Below, in pieces: positions 41,183 through 49,632 of a stretch of DNA of 64,000 bases. Below the pieces are notes generated by a model. That model had not been told where the DNA came from. It saw nothing but the letters and a program-made list of their open reading frames with translations, and ran no database searches. The position numbers were made by a program, and so were the translations under genes. The stretch lies in assembly GCA_900552685.1 (NCBI GenBank), contig USAJ01000006.1:16170-80169 (forward strand), read 5' to 3'. Every line of letters starts with the position of its first letter. The first letter of the stretch is position 1. This DNA is from an uncultured Collinsella sp. Lineage in GTDB: Bacteria; Actinomycetota; Coriobacteriia; Coriobacteriales; Coriobacteriaceae.

Positions 41183-41400
41183 GTCTAAGTCTGTAACAAC
41201 TAGACCGTTAAAAGTGGGTTAGATGTTACAGATTGAGATTCTTCCGAACCGCGCCGTCCCTTTGTCTCGATCTGTAACATCTGGGACCGATTTTGCCGAG
41301 TTATTGTTATAGATTGAGATTTTTCCTTGAGGGAGATTCGAATGTCTCGATCTGTAACAGACAGACCGGAAAATGGGTTTTAACTGTTACAGATCGAGAC
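41183..41400. repeat. three tandem 57-bp inverted-repeat units
   Basis: Units at 41183-41239, 41264-41320 and 41344-41400, each exactly 57 bases: left arm GTCTCGATCTGTAACA (first copy GTCTAAGTCTGTAACA), a 25-base centre containing GACCG, and right arm TGTTACAGATCGAGAC (first and second copies with changes). Starts are 81 and 80 bases apart. The third unit is a perfect palindrome of 16-base arms. It fills most of the 450-base gap between two convergent genes; the rest shows no gene. Confidence 0.9.
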
Positions 41401-41452
41401 GTTTTGGCGCCACGGCTGAGCCATCGTGGTGGTTTTGACGTTTGCCCAGATA

Positions 41453-41484
41453 AAACCTGCCAAAATAAACCTGTCCCTTTTTGG
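41453..41484 (-). repeat. dispersed repeat, copy 2
   Basis: Reverse complement of a sequence nearly equal to 2286-2321 (about 30 of 33 positions by eye). It lies just after the end of the pseudouridine synthase gene. Confidence 0.55.
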
Positions 41485-41490
41485 TAGGTT

Positions 41491-42150
41491 TTAGGGCTCC
41501 CAGGGGCAGGGGGCTTCGATGTGGATGTGCTCACCGGTTACGGGATGCGTAAAGGACACGCTGTGGGCATGGAGCATCAGGCCGCAGGGGCGCGGCGTTC
41601 CGTACAGGTCGTCGCCAACCAGGGGATGGCGCTCGCTTGCCAGATGCACACGGATTTGGTGCTTGCGGCCGGTGAGCAGCTCGACATCGATATACGAGCG
41701 CGTGGGCAGGCCACGACGGCTCTTAAGACGCTTGAGCACCTTCACGCGCGTCTGAGACGGCTTGCCGCTGGCGCCGACGCGCATCTTGCGGCTGTCGTGA
41801 CGGTCGCGGGCGATGGGCTTGTCGATGAGCTTTTCGTTCCAGTCGATTTTGCCTTCGGCGAGCGCCAGATAGTGCTTTTCGAAAGCGTGGTCGATCACCA
41901 TCTGGTCAAAGGCGGGCTGCGTCTGCTTGTCGAGCGAGAACAACACCACGCCGGTGGTGTCGCGGTCCAGGCGGTTGAGCGGCTGCATGTCGGTCGCGGC
42001 AAAGCCGTCGCCCATCGCCAGCAGCAGGTCGCTGGCGTAGTCGGTGAGCGTGCGCTCGCCGGTGCCGTCGCCGTGGACGATCATGCCGGCGGGCTTGTCG
42101 ATGGCCATGAGCCAGGCGTCGCAGTAGAGGACTTGAGGTTCTTCGTTCAC
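41491..42150 (-). CDS. RluA-family pseudouridine synthase
   Basis: 219 residues. Converts uridine to pseudouridine in rRNA or tRNA. The catalytic motif reads LNRLDRDTTG (about residues 58-67; Asp in RLDRDT) and GRKHQIRVHLA lies near residue 161. There is no N-terminal S4 domain, so it is the short form like RluA. Which uridine it targets is not clear. It is followed on the same strand by the end of the operon with the U32 gene upstream, 15 bases apart. Confidence 0.92.
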   Translation of the reverse strand: MNEEPQVLYCDAWLMAIDKPAGMIVHGDGTGERTLTDYASDLLLAMGDGFAATDMQPLNRLDRDTTGVVLFSLDKQTQPAFDQMVIDHAFEKHYLALAEGKIDWNEKLIDKPIARDRHDSRKMRVGASGKPSQTRVKVLKRLKSRRGLPTRSYIDVELLTGRKHQIRVHLASERHPLVGDDLYGTPRPCGLMLHAHSVSFTHPVTGEHIHIEAPCPWEP

Positions 42151-42165
42151 GTGTAAGCCTTTCGG

Positions 42166-44658
42166 TTAGCTGATTCCCACAAACATGCAGCCCGAGGTCG
42201 CCCCGCGCAGACGGGCGGCGGGCTTACGGCCCGCCTGCGCCGCTTCGACGGCACGACGGACGCGGGCGACGGCACGGCTCACCTCATCCGTCTCGAGCAA
42301 CGTTCCGTCAACCATGAGACGACGCACACCGGCATCGAGCAGCTGAGGAACCTGCGGCGTGAGGTCGATGGGGTAGGCATCGTACAGGCGAGAGCGGCCG
42401 TGGATGTCGGTGCGGACGGGCATGACCTTTCCGTCGATATTCTTGAGCGAGAGCTTGCGGGCACGCAGACGGCAGTTGACACAATCGTGGATGCAGCCGT
42501 TGGCAACCTGCAGAATGCAGTGTTCGCTCGTCATAACGCGCGGGCGGCCAAAGACGGTGATGCCCAGAGCCGCGGGCGCGGCGGCGCCGAGCGAGACAAT
42601 CTCGTCGAGCGTGATCTCGGGCGAGAGCCAAAACGCACCGGCTCCACGCTCGGCAAGCGCCTCCATGCAGGGCGTGTTGTGCACCGGCAGGCAAGAGCGA
42701 ATCTCGGCCGTGGCGCCGGTCTGCGCGGCTACGGCGAGCTCGGAGATATTGCCGACGGCGACGGTGGCTCCGGCATTGATCCAGGGGTCAACGCGCTCGT
42801 GGTCAACAGCACGGCAGACCTCGTCGAGTACGGGCACGATACCCTGCTCAAATGCACCGGCAGGGGAGAGTCCGACAGCCTCGAGCACGTCGGTGGTCAT
42901 GTAGAGGCGCGTTGCACCCTCCGCGCGGGCTGCCTCGACGGCCTCGAGCGAGGTGACGGTGGCGCAGATCTGCGGCTCATCGCGGTAATGCTCGGGTATG
43001 GCGTGCGTACATTTGTCGAGCCCCGGAATCTCGAGCGTTTTCGCACGCTCCTCATACGGTGCCAGAATGGCCTCCTCCAGCGCCTTGCAGGCGGCAGCGC
43101 GCACCTTGTGCACAGCGGAGAAGCCCATGCCGCAGCCCTCATCGAGCGCCACATCAAAGCTCGCTGCCTCAAAGGGCGAGGAGCCCATGCGGCCCACATG
43201 CTCAACCAGGTCTGCCGCCTCGACGGCGCGGGTCTTGGCGGCCTCGACGGTGAAGCCCGTGGCGGTGGCGATGAGCGCGGGGTCGTCGCAGCAGGTGAGC
43301 GTAACGGTAAACGGCTTGCCCAGACGCGCCACGACGGACACATCTACGGCGCGGCGGCGCAGCACATCGCGCTTGAGCGCGGCGCCGGCGGCGTCAATGG
43401 CACGCTGACTGCGAATCACGCGGACGCGGCAGCCCTCGGGCATGCTGCGGGGCACGCGGCACTCAATGATGTCACCGGCGGCGGCATCATCGGCGGCAAT
43501 GGTGGTCAGGAACTGATCAAACTCGTTATCGTGGCGAAGCTCCAGCAGGTCGCCCTTGCCCACGGGCTCAAACAGCTCAATGCGGGCGATGGCGGCGCGG
43601 CGACGGCGGTCGTCGGGTTTGAGCCCACGCACGTCGCGGTTGGCCAGACGGCTGCCCAGCACCGTGCCAACGATCTGGCCGCGGTTGTTGGAACGCTCAT
43701 AGCTCATCATCTCGTCGCCCGAGGTGCCGTCCTGATAGGCGTGCGTAAAGTCGCGGTTGAAGCAGCGCTTGAGCTGGCGCTGACGGGCGGCTTCCTCGTC
43801 CTTGGCAACGGTGGCTCCGGATAGCATGTCGTCAATTTCGTGACGATACACATCGACGATGGAATACACGTAATCGGGGGCCTTCATGCGGCCCTCGAGC
43901 TTGAGCGATGCGGCGCCGGCGTCATACAAACGGCGAACAAGCTGTGAGGTGTTGGTGTCACGCGGGCATAGCGCACGCTCGCGGCCGGCAGGGGAGAGCG
44001 TGCGACCGTTCTCGTCGATCAGCTCGTAAGGCAGGCGACAGGGCTGGGCGCACATGCCGCGGTTGGCCGATCGTCCCGCCATGGCAAAGCTCGACAGCAG
44101 GCATAGGCCCGAGTAGCAAAAGCAGATGGCACCATGGCTAAAGACCTCGAGGTCGACATCGGGTGCGGCGTCGTGGATGGCAGCGATCTCGTCAATGGAG
44201 AGCTCGCGCGACAAGGTCACGCGGTCGGCGCCCTGCTCGCGGCACCAAAGGGTTCCGCGGTCGTCGTGGATGTTTGCTTGGGTTGAGATATGGGTCTCGA
44301 TGCCGGGCATGGTGCGCTTGACCTCAAAGAACAGGCCCCAATCCTGGATGATAAAGGCGTCGGCGCCCAGCGTGGAGCAGCGATGGATGAGTTGCAGCGC
44401 ATCGCCCATCTCGGACTGCTTGATGACGATGTTGACCGTGACGTAGACGCGCGACCCGGCTAGATGTGCGGCGCGGCAGGCTTGCTCAAAGGCCTCGTCG
44501 GTAAAGTTGGTGGCCTTGCGGCGGGCGTTGAAGCTGCCCATGCCGCAATAGATGGCGTCTGCCCCCGCGGCGAGTGCGGCGGCAAAGGGCTCGGGCCCTC
44601 CGGCGGGCGCCAAAAGCTCGGGTCTGCGGTTGGTGGTTCGACTGGCGGTTGCGGTCAT
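42166..44658 (-). CDS. U32 family peptidase / RlhA-like protein
   Basis: 830 residues. N-terminal U32 domain: ELLAPAGGPEPFAAALAAGA, then a Cys cluster in CFCYSGLC and SANRGMCAQPCR (about residues 188-225). A second half holds a DUF3656-type region and a further U32-like repeat with NGCIHDCVNCRLRA near residue 725. Members of this large type include RlhA, which hydroxylates C2501 of 23S rRNA in E. coli; others are annotated as collagenase-like peptidases. The Fe-S-type cysteines favour an RNA-modifying role. Co-transcribed with the pseudouridine synthase. Confidence 0.88.
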   Translation of the reverse strand: MTATASRTTNRRPELLAPAGGPEPFAAALAAGADAIYCGMGSFNARRKATNFTDEAFEQACRAAHLAGSRVYVTVNIVIKQSEMGDALQLIHRCSTLGADAFIIQDWGLFFEVKRTMPGIETHISTQANIHDDRGTLWCREQGADRVTLSRELSIDEIAAIHDAAPDVDLEVFSHGAICFCYSGLCLLSSFAMAGRSANRGMCAQPCRLPYELIDENGRTLSPAGRERALCPRDTNTSQLVRRLYDAGAASLKLEGRMKAPDYVYSIVDVYRHEIDDMLSGATVAKDEEAARQRQLKRCFNRDFTHAYQDGTSGDEMMSYERSNNRGQIVGTVLGSRLANRDVRGLKPDDRRRRAAIARIELFEPVGKGDLLELRHDNEFDQFLTTIAADDAAAGDIIECRVPRSMPEGCRVRVIRSQRAIDAAGAALKRDVLRRRAVDVSVVARLGKPFTVTLTCCDDPALIATATGFTVEAAKTRAVEAADLVEHVGRMGSSPFEAASFDVALDEGCGMGFSAVHKVRAAACKALEEAILAPYEERAKTLEIPGLDKCTHAIPEHYRDEPQICATVTSLEAVEAARAEGATRLYMTTDVLEAVGLSPAGAFEQGIVPVLDEVCRAVDHERVDPWINAGATVAVGNISELAVAAQTGATAEIRSCLPVHNTPCMEALAERGAGAFWLSPEITLDEIVSLGAAAPAALGITVFGRPRVMTSEHCILQVANGCIHDCVNCRLRARKLSLKNIDGKVMPVRTDIHGRSRLYDAYPIDLTPQVPQLLDAGVRRLMVDGTLLETDEVSRAVARVRRAVEAAQAGRKPAARLRGATSGCMFVGIS

Positions 44659-44764
44659 ATCCTGCCTTTCAAAATGCTCAGATATTCAAAAGTATAGTGG
44701 TGCTGTTGCGGCGGACGATGACCGCAGCCCAAGCAGGACAAAGTCTTCAGCAGCCCTTGCAGCA

Positions 44765-44836
44765 AAAATGATCCGTTTCCCTCCGTCCCCAGCGGATCAG
44801 GTGATCCATGGGGGACGGAGGGAAACGGATCATTTT
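44765..44836. repeat. 72-nt near-perfect palindrome (26-bp arms)
   Basis: 44765-44790 is the reverse complement of 44811-44836 (arm contains GATCCGTTTCCCTCCGTCCCC-type sequence). The 20-base centre has its own hairpin, GGATCA and TGATCC. It lies between the divergent U32 and ridA genes. The remaining part of this 378-base gap (44838-45036) is AT-richer and should hold the ridA promoter. Confidence 0.85.
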
Positions 44837-45036
44837 GAGCTTCACCGTCCGGTCGTGCCGTTCAGCGGCCGACAGGCGCCGTTGGGCGATAAATTATTCT
44901 CGCAACGTGATAATAATCTTGCATCGCGCGGAAACCTTGAGTACTATCCCAAATCAAGCGCGGTGTTCAGACCGAATTGTGCCTCCCGGTGCGAACGCCG
45001 CGCTCACGCTCTCTATCTGATCGTAAGGAGAAAAAC

Positions 45037-45414
45037 ATGAGCAAGACCGTCGTGTCTTCCGATAACGCACCCGCAGCCATCGGCCCGTATTCCCCCGGCA
45101 TCCAGACCGGCAACATGGTGTTCCTGTCCGGCCAGCTGGGCATCGACCCCGCAACCGGCAAGATGCCCGAGGGCGTCGAGGCCCAGGCCAAGCAGTCCCT
45201 TGCTAACGTCGAGGCGCTGCTGACCGCTGCCGGCGCCACCTTTGCCGATGTCGTCAAGACCACGGTCTACCTGGCCGACATCGCCGACTTCGCCGCCGTG
45301 AACGAGATCTACGCCTCCAAGTTTGAGGCCCCGTTCCCCGCGCGCAGCGCCTTCCAGGTTGCCGCCCTTCCGGCTGGCGGTCTGGTCGAGATCGAGGTCG
45401 TTGCCGCTCTCTAA
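45037..45414 (+). CDS. ridA: RidA family enamine/imine deaminase
   Basis: 125 residues. Hydrolyses reactive enamines and imines made by PLP enzymes. Seen: IGPYSPGIQTGNMVFLSGQ at the N-terminus and ARSAFQVAALPAGGLVEIE at the end, with the substrate-binding Arg and Glu of the active family. Start at 45037 with AAGGAG nine bases upstream. Single-gene unit with its own terminator. Confidence 0.95.
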   Translation: MSKTVVSSDNAPAAIGPYSPGIQTGNMVFLSGQLGIDPATGKMPEGVEAQAKQSLANVEALLTAAGATFADVVKTTVYLADIADFAAVNEIYASKFEAPFPARSAFQVAALPAGGLVEIEVVAAL

Positions 45415-45446
45415 GGCGTTGGCCACAACTAAACATGACATGCAAA

Positions 45447-45483
45447 AAGACCCTGCAGCGCGTGTGAACTGCAGGGCCTTTTA
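45447..45483 (+). terminator. terminator after ridA
   Basis: GACCCTGCAG and CTGCAGGGCC pair around a 12-base loop, followed by TTTTAT. It also lies just past the end of the convergent regulator gene. Confidence 0.85.
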
Positions 45484-45526
45484 TCAAGTGACGGATCGCT
45501 TGTGGAGCCGCACTCCATTTTGCTCG

Positions 45527-46183
45527 TTAGCCTTCCTTGCGGACTTTTTGCAGGTAGCGGTAGACGCTGGGCTCAGAGATGCCCAGCGCGGCGGCGGCGC
45601 AGGCCACGGCGCCCTTGAGCATGAACACCCCGTTACCGTTGAGGTGGCGAATGACGTCCACGCGGTCGCTCTGACCAAGCGACGCTACATCCAGCCCGCG
45701 CGCGCTCAGCAACTCGGCAATGCTGCGGTCGATGAGCTCCTGTGTAGACTCCGAAAGGCTTTCGACCTCGATAGGGGCGGGCTCCGTGCGCGTCGGCGCC
45801 GCGTCGAAGCACGCCATGAGCTGCTGCGCCATGGCGTTGATGGAGCGCACGGTCGAGAGGTCGGTGTTGACGCAGAGCATACCGACGATCTCATCATTCT
45901 CGCGGATAAAGTACGTCGCTGACTCCAACGTCTTGCCGCCGGCACCGCGCCCCTCGTAGCCCGTAATAAACGGCAGGTCGCGATACTTGGCGTCGTGCAT
46001 GATCTTGAGTGCCAGATCGGTGGCGGGACCGCCGACCTTGCGGCCGCTCACGATGCCGTTGCGAATATCGACGATGGCGTGGTCGGGATCCGAGAAATCG
46101 TGCAGCACGATTTCGCTGTTTTTGCCGAGTATCTGCTCCAGAAAATCGACCATCGGCAAAAAGCGACGTACGGTCTCGTTCAC
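45527..46183 (-). CDS. YheO-like PAS/helix-turn-helix transcriptional regulator
   Basis: 218 residues from a GTG at 46183, chosen for AAAGGAG six bases upstream; upstream ATGs at 46234 or 46324 are possible. N-terminal YheO-type PAS domain (FLEQILGKNSEIVLHDFS, about residues 13-30) and C-terminal helix-turn-helix (ACAAAALGISEPSVYRYLQ, about 195-213). It reads divergently from the purine permease gene, so it may control the purine module; the ligand is unknown. Confidence 0.85.
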   Translation of the reverse strand: MNETVRRFLPMVDFLEQILGKNSEIVLHDFSDPDHAIVDIRNGIVSGRKVGGPATDLALKIMHDAKYRDLPFITGYEGRGAGGKTLESATYFIRENDEIVGMLCVNTDLSTVRSINAMAQQLMACFDAAPTRTEPAPIEVESLSESTQELIDRSIAELLSARGLDVASLGQSDRVDVIRHLNGNGVFMLKGAVACAAAALGISEPSVYRYLQKVRKEG

Positions 46184-46535
46184 GGGCAACTCCTTTGGGT
46201 GAAATCGGAAATGTTCATAACAATTTTTTCTCATGGTAACACGCTGCCCATCATCTCGTATATCCGCAGGTACATTGCGTAATGCAGACGAACGGTAGGA
46301 ATTTAGCGGTAAACGGTTGACCAAAAGAAATGTTAGATGTTATTTTGACCAGACACTTTCCTGACCTGCGGAAATGCGTAATTTCAGCTGAAGAATAGTC
46401 TGATAACAAAAAATTATTATTGAGAATGAGAATCATCTTTAATACGATATGCAATGAAGGCACAACCTCAACCCCGCACTGCGTCACAATAGAGCGTCAG
46501 ATGCGAAAACAACTACTTCGAGGATTGGTGGTCAA
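46184..46535. promoter_or_regulatory. divergent region between the YheO-like regulator and the purine operon
   Basis: 352 bases, markedly AT-rich. At 46422-46440 GAGAATGAGAATCATCTTT resembles a Fur box (14 of 19 matches to GATAATGATAATCATTATC). A dyad TTTACCGC/GCGGTAAA-like element lies near 46300. Nothing here matches the purine riboswitch core. The permease gene has only a weak ribosome site (GAGGAT). Confidence 0.4.
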
Positions 46536-47930
46536 ATGACCCAGGAGACGGTTACGAACGGCACTGAAGCCCTGTTCACTCGCGAAGGCATGCCTCCCGT
46601 TAAGGAAATGATCCCGTGTGCCCTTCAGCACGTACTGGCATCGTTTGCCGGCATCATTACCCCGGCGGTCATCATGGCCGGCGTCTACGGCTTTAATAGC
46701 CAGCAGAGTACCGACATCATCCAGGTCGCGCTCATTCTTTCGGCGATCGACACGGCCCTTCAGGCCTTCGCTCCCTTCCGTCGCATCGGCGGCGGCCTGC
46801 CCATCGTCATGGGCGTTTCGTTCGCGTTCCTGCCGGCCCTGCAGGCCATGGGTGCCTCGGGCTTTAGCTTTGGTGCGCTGCTGGGTGGCGAGATCGTCGG
46901 CGGCGCCGTCGCGGTCCTCTTTGGTCTGGCCTACAGCAAGATCAAGTGGCTGTTCCCGCCCGTCGTGACCGGTACGGTCATCTTCTCCATCGGCGTTTCG
47001 CTGTATCCCACGGCCGTCAAGTATATGGCCGGCGGTATGGGTACGCCGCTGTGGGGCACCCCGCAGGCCTGGTGCGTCGCTCTTATCACCTTCGCCGTGG
47101 TCTTTGCGCTCGCCAACTTTGGCAAGGGCACGCTCAAGCTGGGATCCGTGTTCTTTGGCATGATCGTTGGCATGATCGTCTCCATCCCCTTTGGCATGAT
47201 CGACTTCTCCAGCGTCGCCACCGCTCAGGTCTTCGCTCTTCCCAAGCTCATGCCCTACGCGCTCGAGTTTGATCCCGAGGTCTGCATTACCCTCGCCGTC
47301 GTGTTCCCCATGGTTGCCATCCAGGTTATCGGTGACGTCTCCGCTGCCTGCCTGGGCTCCATCGACCGTATGCCCACCGAGCGCGAGCTCTCCGGCGCTA
47401 TCGTGTCCCAGGGCCTCACCTCTATGGTCGGCGGTCTGCTGGGCGGTCTTCCCACCAGCGCCCTTGGCCAGAACGTGGGCATCATCTGCTCCAACAAGGT
47501 CGTCAACAAGTGGGTCTTTGTGATCATCGCGGCCGTCTTTGCCATCGCCGGTCTGTTCCCGCAGCTCTCTGCCGTCCTTTCCGCTATCCCGCAGCCCGTC
47601 ATCGGCGGCGCGACCGTCGGCGTCTTTGGCACCATCACCATGAACGGTGTGCGCATGTTCACCCGCGAGGGCCTCACGCAGCGCACCACCACCATCGTCG
47701 GCACCTCCGTTGTCTTTGGCTTGGGTATCTGGATGGCCAGCGGTTGCCTTGCCGGCGAGGGCATGCCCACCTGGGTGTCCACCGTCATCGGCTCCAACGC
47801 CGTAACCCCCACCGCCATCATGGCCATCGTGCTCAACCTGATCCTTCCGCAGACGCCGGTCGTGGCTCAGCACATCGATGCCGCCAAGGATGCCGCTGTG
47901 AATCTGGTCCTGCCCGAGAGCAAGAAGTAA
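46536..47930 (+). CDS. NCS2 family purine (xanthine/uric acid type) permease
   Basis: 464 residues with about a dozen hydrophobic segments. Features of NCS2 nucleobase:cation symporters: the ALQHVLASFAGIITP N-terminus, QSTDIIQVALILSAI, GGGLPIVMGVSFAF in TM3, the QVIGDVSAACLG segment (TM8 region) and the GLPTSALGQNVGII segment (TM10). First structural gene of a purine-use cluster with SsnA, YgfK and a xanthine dehydrogenase-like enzyme, so xanthine, uric acid or hypoxanthine is likely carried. Confidence 0.92.
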   Translation: MTQETVTNGTEALFTREGMPPVKEMIPCALQHVLASFAGIITPAVIMAGVYGFNSQQSTDIIQVALILSAIDTALQAFAPFRRIGGGLPIVMGVSFAFLPALQAMGASGFSFGALLGGEIVGGAVAVLFGLAYSKIKWLFPPVVTGTVIFSIGVSLYPTAVKYMAGGMGTPLWGTPQAWCVALITFAVVFALANFGKGTLKLGSVFFGMIVGMIVSIPFGMIDFSSVATAQVFALPKLMPYALEFDPEVCITLAVVFPMVAIQVIGDVSAACLGSIDRMPTERELSGAIVSQGLTSMVGGLLGGLPTSALGQNVGIICSNKVVNKWVFVIIAAVFAIAGLFPQLSAVLSAIPQPVIGGATVGVFGTITMNGVRMFTREGLTQRTTTIVGTSVVFGLGIWMASGCLAGEGMPTWVSTVIGSNAVTPTAIMAIVLNLILPQTPVVAQHIDAAKDAAVNLVLPESKK

Positions 47931-47947
47931 CCAATTTCGGTGCTATT

Positions 47948-47979
47948 CGCCGGCGGACGCATCGCCTCGTCCGCCGGCG
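47948..47979 (+). other. GC-rich hairpin after the permease gene
   Basis: CGCCGGCGGACG and CGTCCGCCGGCG pair perfectly around an 8-base loop. No T-run follows. A further 150 non-coding bases lead to ssnA. Confidence 0.6.
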
Positions 47980-48127
47980 CCATGCGGCGCCAAGCCGCAC
48001 TTCAAAGGGCTTGTCCCTTTGGTGAAGCGTTGACGGGAGAGGGCCCGTTTCCGGTGTAGGCCGGCGCTTCGCACTTCCGCCATGTCAGAGGTGTCAAACC
48101 CCGCCTCTGATGTTGAAGGGAGCATTT

Positions 48128-49483
48128 ATGCTTCTGGTCGCTAACGGTTCCGTCTTTACCCGCAACGCTCAGACTCCGTTCATTCCCAACGGTGCAGTCG
48201 CTATTGACGGAGATACGATCGTCGAAGTGGGCCCCGAGCGCGAGCTCAAGGCCAAGTACCCGGATGCCGAGTACGTCGACGCCCAGGGCAACCTCATCAT
48301 GCCCGGACTCATCAACTGCCACACCCACATCTACTCGGGTCTGGCCCGCGGCCTTGCCATTAAGGGCTGCAACCCCACCAACTTCCTGGAGAATCTTGAG
48401 CAGCAGTGGTGGAAGATCGACGACAACCTGACACTCGACGGCACCAAGGCCAGCGCCTATGCCACGATTCTGGATTCCATCCGCGATGGCGTTACCACGA
48501 TCTTCGATCACCACGCGAGCTTCTGCGAGATCCCGGGCAGCCTCTTTACCATTAAGGATGCAGCTCAGGAGCTGGGCATGCGTTCGTGCCTGTGCTACGA
48601 GGTCTCCGATCGCCGCGGCCAGGAAAAATGCGACCAGGCCATTGCCGAGAACGCCGAGTTTGCCCAGTGGGCCGCCAAGGAGCGTCGCGATAACGATAAC
48701 CACATGATCGCCGCCATGTTTGGCGGTCACGCCACCTTTACGCTGTCGGACGAGACCATGGACAAGATGGCCGAGGCCAACAACGGCCTGACCGGCTTCC
48801 ACATCCACGTGTGCGAGGGCATGAACGATGTGTGGGATTCCCGCCTCAACCGCGGCGGTATCAGTCCCGTCGAGCGCCTGCTGCAGCACAACCTGCTGGG
48901 TCCCGACACCATGTTGGGCCACTGCATCCACGTGACGCCTGCCGAGATGGATATCGTCAAGGAGTCCGGCACCTGGCTCGTCAACAACCCCGAATCCAAT
49001 ATGGGAAACGCCGTGGGCTGCGCCCCCGTGCTCGAATTCTTCCGTCGCGGCATCCCCGTGTGCATGGGCACCGACGCCTACACCCACGATATGCTCGAGA
49101 GCCTCAAGGTCTTCCTGATTATCCAGCGCCACAACGCCGCCATGCCCAACGTGGGCTGGTGCGAGGCCATGACCATGCTGTTTGAGAACAACGCTAAGAT
49201 GGCGAGCAAGTACTTCGATCGCAAGCTCGGTGTGCTTGAGGCCGGCGCTGCCGCCGACGTCATCGTCATGGACTACAAGCCCTTTACGCCGCTGAGCGAG
49301 GAGAACATCGACGGCCACATGCTCTTTGGCATGATGGGCAAAAACTGCCGCACCACCATCATCAACGGCCGCGTCCTGTACAAGGATCGCGAGTTCGTTG
49401 GCATTGATGAGGACAAGATCAACGCGTGGACCATGGCTGAGTCCAAGAAGCTCTGGAGCACGCTCAACGATCGCACCTACTAA
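48128..49483 (+). CDS. ssnA: SsnA-type amidohydrolase
   Basis: 451 residues. Metal-dependent hydrolase of the amidohydrolase superfamily. Metal-site motif NCHTHIYSG (about residues 63-71), then FHIHVCEG, LGHCIHVTP and GTDAYTHDM (last Asp ligand). It matches the SsnA/guanine-deaminase-like group found with YgfK and XdhD in E. coli; the exact reaction is not established. ATG at 48128 has AAGGGAG eight bases upstream; an upstream TTG at 48110 is less likely. Confidence 0.88.
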   Translation: MLLVANGSVFTRNAQTPFIPNGAVAIDGDTIVEVGPERELKAKYPDAEYVDAQGNLIMPGLINCHTHIYSGLARGLAIKGCNPTNFLENLEQQWWKIDDNLTLDGTKASAYATILDSIRDGVTTIFDHHASFCEIPGSLFTIKDAAQELGMRSCLCYEVSDRRGQEKCDQAIAENAEFAQWAAKERRDNDNHMIAAMFGGHATFTLSDETMDKMAEANNGLTGFHIHVCEGMNDVWDSRLNRGGISPVERLLQHNLLGPDTMLGHCIHVTPAEMDIVKESGTWLVNNPESNMGNAVGCAPVLEFFRRGIPVCMGTDAYTHDMLESLKVFLIIQRHNAAMPNVGWCEAMTMLFENNAKMASKYFDRKLGVLEAGAAADVIVMDYKPFTPLSEENIDGHMLFGMMGKNCRTTIINGRVLYKDREFVGIDEDKINAWTMAESKKLWSTLNDRTY

Positions 49484-49499
49484 TTCACAAGTAGATTCA

Positions 49500-49533
49500 C
49501 GCGCGCCGGATGTTTCGCCGCATCCGACGCGCG
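49500..49533 (+). other. GC-rich hairpin between ssnA and ygfK
   Basis: CGCGCGCCGGATG and CATCCGACGCGCG form a nearly perfect stem. Without a T-run it more likely protects or processes mRNA than ends transcription. Confidence 0.5.
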
Positions 49534-49632
49534 TATAGGCGGCCTCCGCGGGGTCGCCGGCGCTGTGCTAGCGCTACACCGTATTTGCGCCCGCCGCGCG
49601 GTCTCGCCGGGCGTTACAGAGAGGAGCTCATT

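Noticed and set aside
41183..41400. 57-bp units considered as a CRISPR array
   Set aside because: Only three units, each a palindrome with related centres; no cas genes.
46440..46535. Purine riboswitch before the NCS2 permease
   Set aside because: The conserved core and three-way junction sequence of purine riboswitches are not found.
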